From contig CAYUVA010000021.1 of the NCBI GenBank assembly GCA_964448115.1, positions 1 through 63,432 on the forward strand: DNA of 63,432 bases, written 5' to 3'. Below are positions 36,801 through 47,560 of this stretch, piece after piece. Positions within the stretch are counted from its first letter, which is position 1, and each line of letters begins with the position of its first letter. Origin of the DNA: CAYUVA01 sp964448115 [NCBI: uncultured bacterium] (GTDB lineage: Bacteria > CAYUVA01). The notes under the pieces are model-generated. The model had not been told where the DNA came from. It made no database searches and saw only the letters and a list, made by a program, of their open reading frames with translations. A program made the translations under genes and the position numbers.

Positions 36801-38176
36801 ACTTGTTCGTAGGCGATCATCATACCGGGCTGCGGGAAGCCAAGCGGTCCCTGGGGAACATGTTCAAACCATTTCAGCTCGAACCATACAGGCAGGTATA
36901 ATGGCGTTGGAACCGGTCCCGGATCATAGCTCATGTAGTCGAAATAGGAACCCCACCACCTGATCTTGACGATCGGATAACCGTTCTCGCACAACCAGTC
37001 ATCGGCAAGTAAGGACATATCGAAGTTGTTGCTGCGGATATCGTATCCATAGAATATATCAGGGGGTTGTACCCATTTGTATTGCTCTGAGTAAGTAGGC
37101 GTAGCCGTGGGGGTATCGGTTGGAAGCTCGGTCGGCGTATCGGTTGGAATGGTGGTCGCTGTCGCCGTGGGAGTTGCCGAGGGTATAGTGGTCGGCGTGT
37201 AGGTAGATGTCATGGTCGGGGTCGTGGTCGGTATCCCCGTGGCGGTGTGGGTCGGCGTGTAGGTAGGGGTCATGGTTACTGTCCCGGTGGGAACGGTAGT
37301 TGCTGTCATGGTGGGTGTCCCTGTGTGCGTTGCCGTTGGTATATTGGTCGGGGTCATGGTTGGGGTTGAAGTAGGTGTTGCCGTGGAAGTGGCTGTTGGT
37401 GTCGAGGTTGGAGTACTGGTCGTGGTGTTGGTTGGCGTTGCCGTGGGAGTCGCCGTCGGGGTAGCGGTGTCAGCAAAGCAATCTATGACTGAGTAAAACG
37501 ATAGATCGTATTGGTGAGATAATATGGGACATAAATCTATCCAGCTTGAACCCGGATTCAGGTAAACAGTGCAATCAGAACATGGGATATCATTTAGTAC
37601 TAAATCTATATTGCAGTTGTCAGGCTCATGGTATTTGATGGCTGCAAAATAGATCTCTCCAGGCTGCGGGCTAAAGCAGCAGTCAAAACCTTGCAGATCA
37701 AAACCGATCCACCATAATCCGATACTGTCTAAAGAAAAACTGACCTTATAAACATCACACAGTATTGTACCAGGTCGATAACACCCCGGATTGCCCGGAT
37801 CTTCATAAGCACTGTAGAGATAGAATGTCATATTCAGATCACAGGGAGCATTATTTACGGAAAGGAGTTGAGCTATGCTATAAACACAGAAGTTGTCACA
37901 TGAACTACAATAGTCGGGATTCAGCATCAATGCATAGGTCTCGTTGCCATCAAAGCTGTTGCTCCAATAAAACATGTAATCCTGTTTGCCAAACAGGCAC
38001 AAGTCCTTAGACTTATAGTCTGTCTGGTTCTGGGTGATGTAATTGATTGGCTGATCATCAGGCAGGGCAGTCACGCCTGTTTTACCGAGCGATTGCTTGC
38101 CTTCACCGTGCACCATTCCCAGTAATAAGATCATAAGAATGCTTATAGCTAGAATGGAGAAATATCTTTTTCTCAT
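33824..38176 (-). CDS. Large exported modular protein with Thr-Pro linkers and duplicated W-rich domain
   Basis: A 1,450-residue protein. A signal peptide (residues 1-25) is followed by a Cys-rich domain to about 230. A Thr-Pro linker, a W-rich domain (about 362-568), a linker, a second almost identical copy (about 677-885) and another linker come next. Each copy starts with KW.QPPD and has [20 protein letters not shown], which resembles an uncharacterised domain of many secreted proteins (DUF7901-like, from memory). A DUF11-like domain lies at about 970-1090 ([30 protein letters not shown]). A beta-rich region follows, and the end (about 1344-1450; PRIMLAGY to FWPYLNI) matches the C-terminal domain of the 7.4-9.8 kb protein. 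Likely cell-surface; function unknown. Confidence 0.9.
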   Translation of the reverse strand: MRKRYFSILAISILMILLLGMVHGEGKQSLGKTGVTALPDDQPINYITQNQTDYKSKDLCLFGKQDYMFYWSNSFDGNETYALMLNPDYCSSCDNFCVYSIAQLLSVNNAPCDLNMTFYLYSAYEDPGNPGCYRPGTILCDVYKVSFSLDSIGLWWIGFDLQGFDCCFSPQPGEIYFAAIKYHEPDNCNIDLVLNDIPCSDCTVYLNPGSSWIDLCPILSHQYDLSFYSVIDCFADTATPTATPTATPTNTTTSTPTSTPTATSTATPTSTPTMTPTNIPTATHTGTPTMTATTVPTGTVTMTPTYTPTHTATGIPTTTPTMTSTYTPTTIPSATPTATATTIPTDTPTELPTDTPTATPTYSEQYKWVQPPDIFYGYDIRSNNFDMSLLADDWLCENGYPIVKIRWWGSYFDYMSYDPGPVPTPLYLPVWFELKWFEHVPQGPLGFPQPGMMIAYEQVFDYRQTYYCTMPDWFYPTQYEHIFQYECNLTVPWDQDINTTYWLGISAHFDAKADAKNGHDLWGWHTASSHNLASAVQSGDEGDNWETRLEYGQSHPDYNQTLDMAFMLVYVVPTSTATPTNSPTMTPTMTTTAISTFTPTMTPTDTPTTTPSATPTATATAIPTGTPTTTPTEIPTATPTATSTATATTIPTDTPTVTPTDTPTEVPTYTPTVTPTFSEQYKWLQPPDIIDGYDIRSNNFDMSLLADDWLCENGYPIVKIRWWGSYFDYMSYDPGPVPTPLYLPVWFELKWFEHVPQGPLGFPQPGMMIAYEQVFDYRQTYYCTMPDWFYPTQYEHIFQYECNLTVPWDQDINTTYWLGISAHFDAKADAKNGHDLWGWHTASSHNLASAVQSGDEGDNWETRLEYGQSHPDYNQTLDMAFMLVYVVPTSTATPTDSPTMTPTDTPTAIPSATPTATATAIPTDTPSMTPTDLPTSTATSIPTESPTGTPTDMPTSTHTALPSHTPTATGTPQYLPSIGISKQFSSEYGDIGDIVSVNIKVYNDGNVLLYDLNITDILPEGLQFLPDTADPVADSYYVTSDNDTWIRWKLDQLSPGADMNISFDAMVSLDKAAYWQKGVIRDGFYELYPNVSGLTLSIFGPRASSCLGDPIHQYEYLVEVIEPGLKSLQVFDPDTYNAYDENNSSPWDTNTCFYLYSKYELIDQVCFGSDPALDETWVPAFEIEQPGFYVLRVKTTTGNDENGYQLRITEGAEIIPKGMVCININTTGEKLFDFTLSGSTEETFFVGNYDTDIGPARFDYIYPDGINTSRGTTTSCSWAYDELPAEPGKWSIAYSAGIYDTSVWQIGNSDHLINTAHVSAWDPMSDMFEASAQDSFIVSSNPTYTPCDPRIMLAGYWDTYITSADGGSMDIFAMVASSPQGSIEGVELYYMGVPTGVVLPVVDPSAGIYWLQDSPVQGGIPPIQDLLEIVARCDNGQVSQFWPYLNISIY
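35487..36103 (-). repeat. Internal duplicate, copy nearer the C terminus
   Basis: About 617 bp identical, as far as I can read, to 36432-37048 at a fixed offset of 945 bp. The flanks diverge quickly: two differences occur just left, at 35482 and 35491, and many beyond 36104. It encodes the second W-rich domain of the large exported protein. Confidence 0.85.
36432..37048 (-). repeat. Internal duplicate, copy nearer the N terminus
   Basis: Partner of 35487-36103. The Thr-Pro linkers on either side differ from those of the other copy in sequence and length, so the identity is confined to the W-rich domain. Confidence 0.85.
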
Positions 38177-38357
38177 ATCAAACTCCCTATCATAATGCGC
38201 TTGGTTAAGGTAAATCCTTAAACTTCATTATTTCCCGATGGAACTGTATCATATTTATATCACCTATGCAATATTTTTATTTCTTGCCAAGAGTTTAAGG
38301 AGAACTGGTACCTGAATGATAAAGATAATAAATCAATTGCTCGCTGTAATGATGATC

Positions 38358-39077
38358 TCAGGGAATCATATTCGGTTCATCTCTTCGGCTTGCCATTCTT
38401 TCCTCTATATTGCGCAGTCGCCTTACTAGGACTTCCTGCCTGTATGCGATTATTATCAATGTTACCGCGAGCGATATGAACCCAGCCAGTGTAACCAGGA
38501 AGGTATGTAACATCCGTGGATGCAAGCTGCTCTCCCCAACCTTGAAAACAGCCGGATGCACGGATCTCCATAATCTTACCGACAGATAGACGATGGGGAC
38601 ATCGATAAAGGCGATGATTCCGTAAACTGCGCAGAACCTGGCACGGGCACCCTCATCCTCTATTGAGCTATGAAGTATTAAGTAAGCCAAATACATGAAC
38701 CAGAGCACCATTGTTGTAGTTAACCGTGGATCCCATGTCCACCAGACTCCCCATGCTGCCTTTGCCCACAGCGGTCCGGTAATGAAGACCAAAGTACAGA
38801 ATAGTAGTCCTACCTTTGCGCTAGCATAGCCAAGCAGGTTACTTCTGATATCCCTTTTCACAAGGTATGCAATGCTGGCGACAAACACTATACCGAAGCC
38901 TAGAAAGCTCGCCATGGCTGATGAGACATGGAAGTAGAATATCTTCTGGATCACCCCCATTGTCCTCTCGATGGGTGCATAAAAGCCGAGCATGGCTATG
39001 GATGCGAGTATGAGTAGGGAAGCTACTGCAAGCAGCCACATTACCCATTGCTTTTTTTGATATTTAGAGGTTTGCAT
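38358..39077 (-). CDS. ccmC: CcmC/CcsA-family heme-handling membrane protein
   Basis: A 239-residue protein with about six transmembrane helices and the tryptophan-rich heme-handling motif WGVWWTWDPRLT near 107. Candidate heme-ligand histidines are in FYFHVS near 50 and SLHPRM near 188. This is the signature of CcmC, which presents heme to CcmE in system I cytochrome c maturation. No ccmA, B, E, F, G or H gene is nearby. The gene sits 34 nt after secDF on the same strand and may be co-transcribed. The short Arg-rich C terminus is not distinctive. Assignment to CcmC rather than a related CcsA-type protein rests on length and motif spacing. Confidence 0.88.
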   Translation of the reverse strand: MQTSKYQKKQWVMWLLAVASLLILASIAMLGFYAPIERTMGVIQKIFYFHVSSAMASFLGFGIVFVASIAYLVKRDIRSNLLGYASAKVGLLFCTLVFITGPLWAKAAWGVWWTWDPRLTTTMVLWFMYLAYLILHSSIEDEGARARFCAVYGIIAFIDVPIVYLSVRLWRSVHPAVFKVGESSLHPRMLHTFLVTLAGFISLAVTLIIIAYRQEVLVRRLRNIEERMASRRDEPNMIP

Positions 39078-39111
39078 CTTGTCATCTTCAAAGATTTATT
39101 TGCTCTGGAGC

Positions 39112-41637
39112 TTATCTTCTCCTTCTCTTTGCCGTGCGCCCAATCGATGATTTCTTTTCAGGGAGCTTGTCGCCCTTGATCCATAGCACAAAGGGAGCGG
39201 CGATGAAGCAGGTAGAATAAGTACCGGCAACAACACCGATCAGCATTGCAAACGAGAAGACCTTGATCACTGGACCGCCAAAGAGAAAGAGGCACAAAAC
39301 AACTACGAAGGTGGTTAGAGATGTCATTACGGTGCGGCTCAAGACCTGGTTGATGCTGTCGTTCAGCAAGCCGGCAAAGGAGACATTCTTTGTCCTTCTT
39401 ACATTACGCAGGTTTTCTCTAACTCTGTCGAAGATAACGATGGTATCATTAAGCGAGTAACCTACGATGGTCAGCATAGCTGCGACCACCGGCAGCGATA
39501 TCTCCATCTTGAATAACAGCAAGAATGTAAGTGCTACGGCAACATCATGGATTATTGCGACCACAGCGCCTAAGCCCCAGATAAACTCAAAGCGGATGGC
39601 AATGTAAATGATCATGCAGATCATAGCGAAGACGATGGCGATGATGGCAGATTTTTTCAACTCAGAACCCACCTGGGGTCCGACCATCTCCTCCTGTCGT
39701 AACTCAATATTCTCCTTTCCAAAGGTATCGTGCAATTTGGTTAGTATCTTTCTAGCAATATCCTCGTCTTCATGGAGCATCTGTGCGCGGATCATGATCT
39801 CGCTTGTCTCTTGGTCTTTCTGGATCACGCTTTGTTGAAGACCTATCTCACCGAGTGCATCGCGCACCTGTTGAACCGATGTATCCTGCTTGAATTTAAG
39901 TAGTAGTAGTACACCACCGCTGAAGTCTATGCCAAAGTTGAAGCTACCGATAATAAAATATGCTATCAGCCCGATGATTATGAAGATGGACGATGCAGTT
40001 ACCGAGATCTTGCCGTACTTGAGGAAGGGTATGTTCGGATTGGTGAAAAACCTCATGAAGTTGAGCTTCTGCAAGCCACCCTTATAGGCGAGAAGATCGA
40101 AGATGACCCAGGAGATGACCATTGCAGCGAAAACAGAAGCGAAGATACCGATAGAAAGGGTTACCGCAAAGCCCCTTACGGGTCCGGCACCGAAGTGAAG
40201 CAGCACAAAGGCTGCTATGAGCGTAGTTACATTAGCATCCAAGATGGTTAGAAATGCTCGCCTGAAGCCTAGCTCAATGGCTGATCTTAGGGTGCTTGCT
40301 CCGGTGAGCTTATCTGCCCTTTTCTTTGCATACTCCTCTCTTATTCGCTCGAAGATGAGCACATTGGCATCCACTGCCATGCCCACTGTGAGGATGATAC
40401 CAGCAATGCCTGGAAGGGTTAGCACCGCCTTGAACATGGATAGTATGCCAAGGATGATGAAGATATTGCATATAAGGCTTATATTGGCAATAAGTCCACC
40501 TAGTCGGTAGGTAACCAGCATCAAGATGATCACCGCAACTCCACCTAATATAAATGATCTCACACCTTGCCTGATCGAGTCTGCCCCAAGTGATGGACCT
40601 ACGGTCCTTTCTTCGAGGTAATCGATCGGTGCCGGTAGCGCGCCAGCTCTTAGTATGAGCGCCAAGTCCTTTGCCTCTTGGATGGTGAAGTTGCCGGTGA
40701 TCTGGATATCTCTATACAGCTTGGATTGTATAACCGGGGCGGACATGACCTTGTTATCGAGCACGATAGCCATCTGGTCGCGGATGTGATCCTTGGTCAA
40801 GCGAGACATCCTGGTGCCGCCTTGCCTAGAGAGCTGGAAGTTGACCGCTGGTAAGCCATACTCATCCTGCCCGACCATTGCATTCTCCAGGTCCCTGCCG
40901 GTTACAGGAGCATTGCGATCCAGCAGGTACCATTCCGGTATGATGTTATTGTTCTTATCTTTCCTGCCTCCCTTCAATATCTCCGTGTTTGGCGGGAGTC
41001 TATTATTATACTTGGAAAGCAGATCCTCCCTGGTCGGATAGGGACCGTCCTTTACTATCTGGAACTCAAGGAAAGCCTGGGTGCCGATGATCTCCTTGGC
41101 TCGATTCACATCCTGGTATCCGGGGAGCTGTATGAGTATGCGGTCTCCGGCTAATCCCTGTCTTTGTATGACCGGCTCGGAGACACCAAAGGCATCGACC
41201 CGGTTTCGTATGGTCTCCAGCGCCTGAGTAACCGTCTCCTCACGCATCTTCCTCAGATCGCCCTCCCGCAAGGTGATCTTGAAGTAGCCCTGGTCCCTGT
41301 CCTTATGTAATCCCAGGTAGTTGTATGCCCGGTAGATGACATCATCGACCTTATCGAAATCCCTGGCGTCTGAGATCCAGACCTCGACCGAGTCATTGGT
41401 TATCTTTGTATCCTTGATGAAGATCCCCTCATCGGCGCAGGTCTCGATGATATCGGAGCTAATTCGTTGCAGCTCGTTGCGTAGCACTTCATCCATATCG
41501 ACCTGCAAGACGAGGTGTACGCCACCTTGCAGATCCAAGCCGAGATTGATCTTCTCACTCCAGGGAAACTGGTAGAAGGCTGATATTATCAAGATTGCAA
41601 GTATGATCAGCAATCTGTAGGTAATGTCTTTTTTCAT
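39112..41637 (-). CDS. secDF: Fused protein translocase subunit SecDF
   Basis: These 841 residues join SecD (about 1-530) and SecF (about 550-841), which pull exported proteins across the inner membrane using the proton gradient. SecD is shown by FPWSEKINLGLDLQGG, the periplasmic domain, and the helix region around TVGMAVDANVLIFERIREE. SecF is shown by NFGIDFSGGVLLLLKF and IVGYSLNDTIVIFDRVREN. The number of helices suits a full twelve-helix protein. A very basic tail (SIGRTAKRRRR) ends it. yajC lies 86 nt upstream and tgt before that, a classic order. Confidence 0.97.
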   Translation of the reverse strand: MKKDITYRLLIILAILIISAFYQFPWSEKINLGLDLQGGVHLVLQVDMDEVLRNELQRISSDIIETCADEGIFIKDTKITNDSVEVWISDARDFDKVDDVIYRAYNYLGLHKDRDQGYFKITLREGDLRKMREETVTQALETIRNRVDAFGVSEPVIQRQGLAGDRILIQLPGYQDVNRAKEIIGTQAFLEFQIVKDGPYPTREDLLSKYNNRLPPNTEILKGGRKDKNNNIIPEWYLLDRNAPVTGRDLENAMVGQDEYGLPAVNFQLSRQGGTRMSRLTKDHIRDQMAIVLDNKVMSAPVIQSKLYRDIQITGNFTIQEAKDLALILRAGALPAPIDYLEERTVGPSLGADSIRQGVRSFILGGVAVIILMLVTYRLGGLIANISLICNIFIILGILSMFKAVLTLPGIAGIILTVGMAVDANVLIFERIREEYAKKRADKLTGASTLRSAIELGFRRAFLTILDANVTTLIAAFVLLHFGAGPVRGFAVTLSIGIFASVFAAMVISWVIFDLLAYKGGLQKLNFMRFFTNPNIPFLKYGKISVTASSIFIIIGLIAYFIIGSFNFGIDFSGGVLLLLKFKQDTSVQQVRDALGEIGLQQSVIQKDQETSEIMIRAQMLHEDEDIARKILTKLHDTFGKENIELRQEEMVGPQVGSELKKSAIIAIVFAMICMIIYIAIRFEFIWGLGAVVAIIHDVAVALTFLLLFKMEISLPVVAAMLTIVGYSLNDTIVIFDRVRENLRNVRRTKNVSFAGLLNDSINQVLSRTVMTSLTTFVVVLCLFLFGGPVIKVFSFAMLIGVVAGTYSTCFIAAPFVLWIKGDKLPEKKSSIGRTAKRRRR

Positions 41638-41723
41638 ACTGTTATATACTCCCTATTGCAGATGATGGTGCGTATATCAATAAAGCTAGTATTAGCTTGT
41701 TATATATTGTTGTTTATAGTTTT

Positions 41724-43188
<1,465 letters not shown>

Positions 43189-43288
43189 CTAAAAGGCGCT
43201 TGGATAATAGCAGACCATTTCTCAATGTACAAAGGAAGGCTTTAGACTAATACTGTTCACTTAGGATATTTTGATCAAAATTCCTGGA

Positions 43289-43326
43289 TTCCCGTCCCCG
43301 GCTCGCAATATCGGGAGGGGACGGAA
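43289..43326. repeat. Hairpin repeat in the tgt/radical SAM spacer
   Basis: TTCCCGTCCCC (43289-43299) pairs with GGGGACGGAA (43317-43326) apart from one bulge. The following ATAAACTCC resembles the repeats near 47.4 and 61.2 kb (GGTAAACTCC, GATAAACCCC next to GGGAATCC), so it may belong to the same dispersed family. Confidence 0.45.
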
Positions 43327-43441
43327 TAAACTCCAGCTATCATCCAGCTCATATCAATACTGACCTTGTAATCAAAATCATTTCCCCAGTTACGCTTCAT
43401 TCACCTGCTCCCTTGACTTTGCAAGGGCAAACTGCCATAAG

Positions 43442-44881
43442 ATGATGGTCATGAACGATAGTCTCCATGTACTTTTGATCCTCCCTTCATTCAGTTCCAC
43501 CATGCACTATGGAAAGCTGAGCAAGGCTGCCCCGTCATTGATACCGGTAAGCCTGGTCTATCTGGCTGCTATGCTTAAACGGGAAGGGATTAAGGTCGCT
43601 ATTATCGATGGTCAGGTCGAATCCTATACCGAGCAGGAACTAAGCAAGCGTTTGCAAGCGATGAATCCAAGAATAGTCGGCATTACCTGCATGACACCGA
43701 TATACTACGAGGCGGTCAAGACCGCTCAGGTGGTCAAGGAAACGCTACCTGAAGCCATCACGGTTGTCGGTGGAGTGCACGCAACCTTACTCCCTGAAGG
43801 TGTCATGGAAAACGAGTGCTTCGACCTCCTGATGCGAAACGAAGCTGAATATACATTTACCCGGCTCTGCAAGGCGATACTCGGCGGCGGGGATTTCCTT
43901 AGTATCGAGGGATTGACCCATCGGCAAGATGGAAGGCTGGTGCATAATCCGGATGCGCCCTTTATCACCGACCTCGATGCAATCCCCTTTCCGGCGAGGG
44001 AGCTGGTGAATATGGATCTATACCACCAGATCCCTGATGCAGTCTTTCAGCGCCCGGTGCGTTGCATCCTGACCTCGCGTGGCTGTCCGTTTCGCTGCAT
44101 ATTCTGCTCGGCAAGGCAGATGAGCGGCTTCAAGTATCGCTACCGCAGCGCCAAGAATGTGCTCGAGGAATGGGATCTGCTCGCCGAGCGCTATGGCGCC
44201 AGGCAGGTGCTTATTCTCGATGATAACTTCCTGGTCAACAGGCAGCGCACCATCGATATCTGCAACGGGCTTATCGAACGCGGTTACCATAAGCGGATCG
44301 TCTGGACGGCAGCCGGCAGGGCTGACCAGGTTGACCAGGAGTTATGTAACCTGATGAAGGAAGCTGGCTGTGTGCTTCTGTCCTTTGGTGTTGAGTCCGG
44401 CAGCGAGCGCCTGCTTGAGCTTATAAACAAGGGCTTGAAGAAGGAACGCATCATTCGGGCGGTTAAGATGGCAAAAAAAGCGGGGCTGTTGGTGCGAGGG
44501 ACCCTGATACTCGGACTCCCCACCGAGACATACCAGGAGAGCATCGAAACCATAGAGTTTGCCAAGTCACTGGGATTAGATGTGGCAAAGTTTAGCCTGG
44601 CGACCCCGTACCCGGGCACCGAGCTTTATAATATAGCAAAAAAGGAGGGGCAGCTTAGGGATGATGACTGGAGCAGATTCAGCTCAATGGCTGGATTCTC
44701 CGACTATGACCCGTCTTATGTGCCTATGGGGAGGGATCCTGCTGAGATGAAAAGGCTGCAAAAGCTGGCCACTAGGCAGTTTTACTTGCGCCCGAAGCAG
44801 ATAATGAGACTGCTTGCAAATACGCGATCCACCAAGGATCTGAAGCTGTACTTCGAGGCAGCCAGGAGCCTGTTCAAGTAA
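43442..44881 (+). CDS. B12-binding-domain radical SAM protein
   Basis: A 479-residue protein. The N-terminal 150 residues fit a cobalamin-binding-like Rossmann domain (VSLVYLAAMLKREG; VVGGVHATLLPEG) but lack the DxHxxG cobalt-ligand motif. The radical SAM domain has the cluster motif CPFRCIFC near 215, FGVESGSERLL near 320 and GTLILGLPTET near 355. Related proteins methylate or rearrange varied substrates, including lipids and sugars. The position just before glycosyltransferases and a phosphoglycosyltransferase suggests an envelope or polysaccharide substrate. The start could equally be one of the ATGs at 43445 or 43451; no strong ribosome-binding site decides. Confidence 0.87.
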   Translation: MMVMNDSLHVLLILPSFSSTMHYGKLSKAAPSLIPVSLVYLAAMLKREGIKVAIIDGQVESYTEQELSKRLQAMNPRIVGITCMTPIYYEAVKTAQVVKETLPEAITVVGGVHATLLPEGVMENECFDLLMRNEAEYTFTRLCKAILGGGDFLSIEGLTHRQDGRLVHNPDAPFITDLDAIPFPARELVNMDLYHQIPDAVFQRPVRCILTSRGCPFRCIFCSARQMSGFKYRYRSAKNVLEEWDLLAERYGARQVLILDDNFLVNRQRTIDICNGLIERGYHKRIVWTAAGRADQVDQELCNLMKEAGCVLLSFGVESGSERLLELINKGLKKERIIRAVKMAKKAGLLVRGTLILGLPTETYQESIETIEFAKSLGLDVAKFSLATPYPGTELYNIAKKEGQLRDDDWSRFSSMAGFSDYDPSYVPMGRDPAEMKRLQKLATRQFYLRPKQIMRLLANTRSTKDLKLYFEAARSLFK

Positions 44882-44911
44882 TCTTTGATCACCTAAGATT
44901 ATCAAGGAAAA

Positions 44912-45910
44912 TTGGTAAGTACAAAAACAAGGATTCCTTTAGTCTCGGTAATAATCCCAGCCTGTAACGCTGAGAACACGATATCTCAAGCCATCAAAGC
45001 CGTGAAAGCACAGGACTACCCGAGCGATAGCTTCGAGGTAATCGTGGTCGATGATGGATCCTCGGATGCAACCGCTCTAATCGCAGAAGCAGAGGGCGTA
45101 AAGGTCATCAAGCAATCGAACCAGGGAGCAGCGGCAGCGAGAAACCGGGGAGCCAAGGTAGCTAAAGGAAAGCTAATCCTTTTCACCGACGCTGACTGCG
45201 AGCCGGTGCCTAACTGGATAGCTACAATGGTTACTCGGTTCGAGGATGCAAAGGTCGCCGCCGTAAAAGGGGCTTATCTAACCAGGCAAACTAAACTGAC
45301 CCCCAGATTCGTGCAACTGGAGTATGAGGATAAGTATCAACGAATGCGAAGGTTCGAGACCATCGACTTCATCGACACTTACTCGGCTGGGTTCAGACAT
45401 GATGTCTTCATCAACGAAGGTGGCTACGATACAAGCTTCCCCAGTGCATCGGTCGAAGACCAGGAGTTCTCCTTCAGGCTGGCGAAGAAGGGCTACCGGA
45501 TGGTCTTTGAGCCTGGGGCTATAGTATTTCATCGCCATGCACAATCGCTATCTGATTATTTCAAAAAGAAGTTCAAGATCGGCTACTGGAAGGTCTTTTT
45601 GCTGCTTAAGCACCCGGAAAAGGTGGTCGCAGACTCTCATACCCCGCAAACGCTCAAGATACAGATGCTCATTGCATGTATCATCATTGCTACCGCTATC
45701 ATACTGGCAGCCTTCGGCGTTGGCTTATGGTTGATTTTAGCATCGATGCTGATATACCTAGTGCTGGATCTTCCGCTGGTGTCAGCATCGGTAAAGAAGG
45801 ATCCCCTGCCTGCGCTACTGGCACCTGTTTATACTTTCGTCCGCTCGGTCGCGCTAGGGGCAGGGATGCTGAAGGGATTGCTCGATTTCGTGATCTTAAA
45901 AAAGAGATGA
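44912..45910 (+). CDS. GT2 glycosyltransferase with C-terminal membrane segments
   Basis: A 332-residue protein. The GT-A fold is marked by VSVIIPACNAE at the start, VVDDGSSD near 50, the DxD motif DADCEP near 94, and EDQEFSFR near 180. Hydrophobic helices at about 250-290 and 300-320 anchor it in the inner membrane. The start is TTG 44912, with AAGGAA just upstream. Its last codons overlap the start of the phosphoglycosyltransferase gene (ATGA), so the two are coupled. It probably adds a sugar to a lipid-linked oligosaccharide. Confidence 0.9.
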   Translation: MVSTKTRIPLVSVIIPACNAENTISQAIKAVKAQDYPSDSFEVIVVDDGSSDATALIAEAEGVKVIKQSNQGAAAARNRGAKVAKGKLILFTDADCEPVPNWIATMVTRFEDAKVAAVKGAYLTRQTKLTPRFVQLEYEDKYQRMRRFETIDFIDTYSAGFRHDVFINEGGYDTSFPSASVEDQEFSFRLAKKGYRMVFEPGAIVFHRHAQSLSDYFKKKFKIGYWKVFLLLKHPEKVVADSHTPQTLKIQMLIACIIIATAIILAAFGVGLWLILASMLIYLVLDLPLVSASVKKDPLPALLAPVYTFVRSVALGAGMLKGLLDFVILKKR

Positions 45911-47322
45911 ATAAGCGCCAACAAATATTTCCGAGCATTGTTATCGGCTTATGCGACTTGCTAATTGTAAATGCAGCCTTTGTTATCAGCTATTACCTGC
46001 GTTTCGTGATGGAGCTTTCCCCGCTCGAATACCCCAAGGCGCCCTTTGAGGAGTATGTCAAGGCGCTGTTATTGGTGAACTATATTTATCTTTTCCTGTT
46101 TACCGTTTTCGGCTTTTACAAGAAAGAGCCATCAACGGAGAGCATAGTCATCATAAACCGTATCGTGAAGGCGGTATCCATCGGCACTGTATTTTTGGTC
46201 TCGCTAACCTTCTTTTACAGGGAGTTCTCTTATTCTAGACTGGTGGTTCTTTATTCATGGGCGATAAGCATCATCGGGATTTCCCTGTACCGCATCCTGC
46301 TTGGTAGGCTCGAACGCTTCTTGATGCGCAAGGGCAAGTATAGCAAGCAAAGCCTCATAATCGGCAGCGGGCAGATGGCGAATATGCTCGTTGAGAAGCT
46401 GAAAAGCCAGCCGGAGCTTGGCTTCAGAATCGTTGATACCATTGCAGTCGAGAAAGCTGGCGACCACCAAGGCGAGGGTATGAAAAAACAACCTTTAGAG
46501 CAACTCAAGGCATTGATGGAAAAACATCAAATCAACACGGTTTTCATCGCCGAGCCATCGCTTTCTCACTTCGATCTACTTGAGATCATAAATACCTGCG
46601 AGGAGCATGATCTGAACATAATTCTAGTGCCCGCTATTTACGATCTTTTGATAAATTACAGCGATCTATCGACCTTGAACGGCATCCCGCTGGTGAGCCT
46701 CAGTGAGCGCCCTTTATCGACCTTTTCGCTCATCGTAAAGAGGGTATTCGACATTTTATTCTCGCTTGGAGTCATCATCTTGACCCTGCCCTTTTACCCT
46801 CTGATTGCGCTTGCCATAAGTCTCGACTCCAAGGGACCGGTATTCTTCAGGCAGCGTCGCGCCGGACTAGACGGCAAGGAGTTCACCATGATCAAGTTCA
46901 GGACCATGGTTGTCGATGCCGAGAAGCGGCTCAGGGAGCTGGTGGATATGGACAACCTGCCTGAGCCAGTCTTCAAGCTCAAGGAGGATCCACGAATTAC
47001 CAGGGTGGGACGCTTTCTTCGCCGTTTCAGCCTCGATGAGCTTCCCCAGTTCTTCAATGTTCTGATTGGTGAGATGAGCGTTGTAGGTCCGCGCCCCGAG
47101 GAGACCGAGCTAGTCAAGCAGTACAATGTCTGGCAGAAAAGAAGGCTCAAGATTCGTCCCGGAATTACCGGCTTGCAGCAGATAACCTGCCGGGGCACCA
47201 CCAGCCTTGCTGAGCGCGTCAAGTACGATGTTTACTACATCCGCAGGCAATCCTTGGTGCTTGATTTATATATCATCCTAAAGACATTGTTGGTGATTAT
47301 CTCCGGCAAGGGGTATCTGTAA
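45907..47322 (+). CDS. Polyprenyl-phosphate sugar-1-phosphate transferase (WbaP/WcaJ-type)
   Basis: It starts lipid-linked polysaccharide synthesis by moving a sugar 1-phosphate to undecaprenyl phosphate. I choose ATG 45907 because it overlaps the preceding stop; a longer in-frame start at 45676 would bury 77 residues in the glycosyltransferase gene. The 471-residue product has four N-terminal helices, a CoA-binding-like central domain (IIGSGQMANMLVEKLK), a re-entrant helix (KRVFDILFSLGVIILTLPF), and the catalytic region FFRQRRAGLDGKEFTMIKFR, SLDELPQFFNVLIGEMS, VVGPRPE. This is the polyisoprenyl phosphoglycosyltransferase family; the sugar is unknown. Confidence 0.94.
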   Translation: MNKRQQIFPSIVIGLCDLLIVNAAFVISYYLRFVMELSPLEYPKAPFEEYVKALLLVNYIYLFLFTVFGFYKKEPSTESIVIINRIVKAVSIGTVFLVSLTFFYREFSYSRLVVLYSWAISIIGISLYRILLGRLERFLMRKGKYSKQSLIIGSGQMANMLVEKLKSQPELGFRIVDTIAVEKAGDHQGEGMKKQPLEQLKALMEKHQINTVFIAEPSLSHFDLLEIINTCEEHDLNIILVPAIYDLLINYSDLSTLNGIPLVSLSERPLSTFSLIVKRVFDILFSLGVIILTLPFYPLIALAISLDSKGPVFFRQRRAGLDGKEFTMIKFRTMVVDAEKRLRELVDMDNLPEPVFKLKEDPRITRVGRFLRRFSLDELPQFFNVLIGEMSVVGPRPEETELVKQYNVWQKRRLKIRPGITGLQQITCRGTTSLAERVKYDVYYIRRQSLVLDLYIILKTLLVIISGKGYL

Positions 47323-47352
47323 CCCCAGATTCTCGGTTCGAAATCTAGGGTG

Positions 47353-47456
47353 CCGGAATGACAAGGAAAGGGTGTTATCCCATCTCTGTCATTCCCGCCC
47401 TGCATCAAGGGTGGGGTAAACTCCGGCGGGAATCCAGTAATCACGGGCAGTGATAG
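47353..47456. repeat. Dispersed palindromic repeat element
   Basis: GGAATGACA (47355-47363) pairs with TGTCATTCC (47387-47395), and CCCGCC with GGCGGG a little further on. The right part (GCATCAAGG, GGTAAACTCC, GGGAATCCAGTAA) recurs near 61190-61262 with small changes. A further pair, AAGCCCC and GGGGCTT (about 47466-47502), follows and could terminate transcription weakly. The whole 238-nt spacer holds no gene. Confidence 0.5.
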
Positions 47457-47560
47457 AGGAGAGGAAAAGCCCCGCTCCCCTCGGCACTCTCATAAGGGGC
47501 TTGAATAAGAATTGGGTTTGTTATATACAGGCAAGGAAAAGATAAGCATCATCAAGGAAT

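Noticed and set aside
45676-45906. 77-residue N-terminal extension of the WbaP-like protein
   Set aside because: It lies wholly inside the glycosyltransferase gene in another frame; ATG 45907 overlaps the stop codon in the normal coupled manner.
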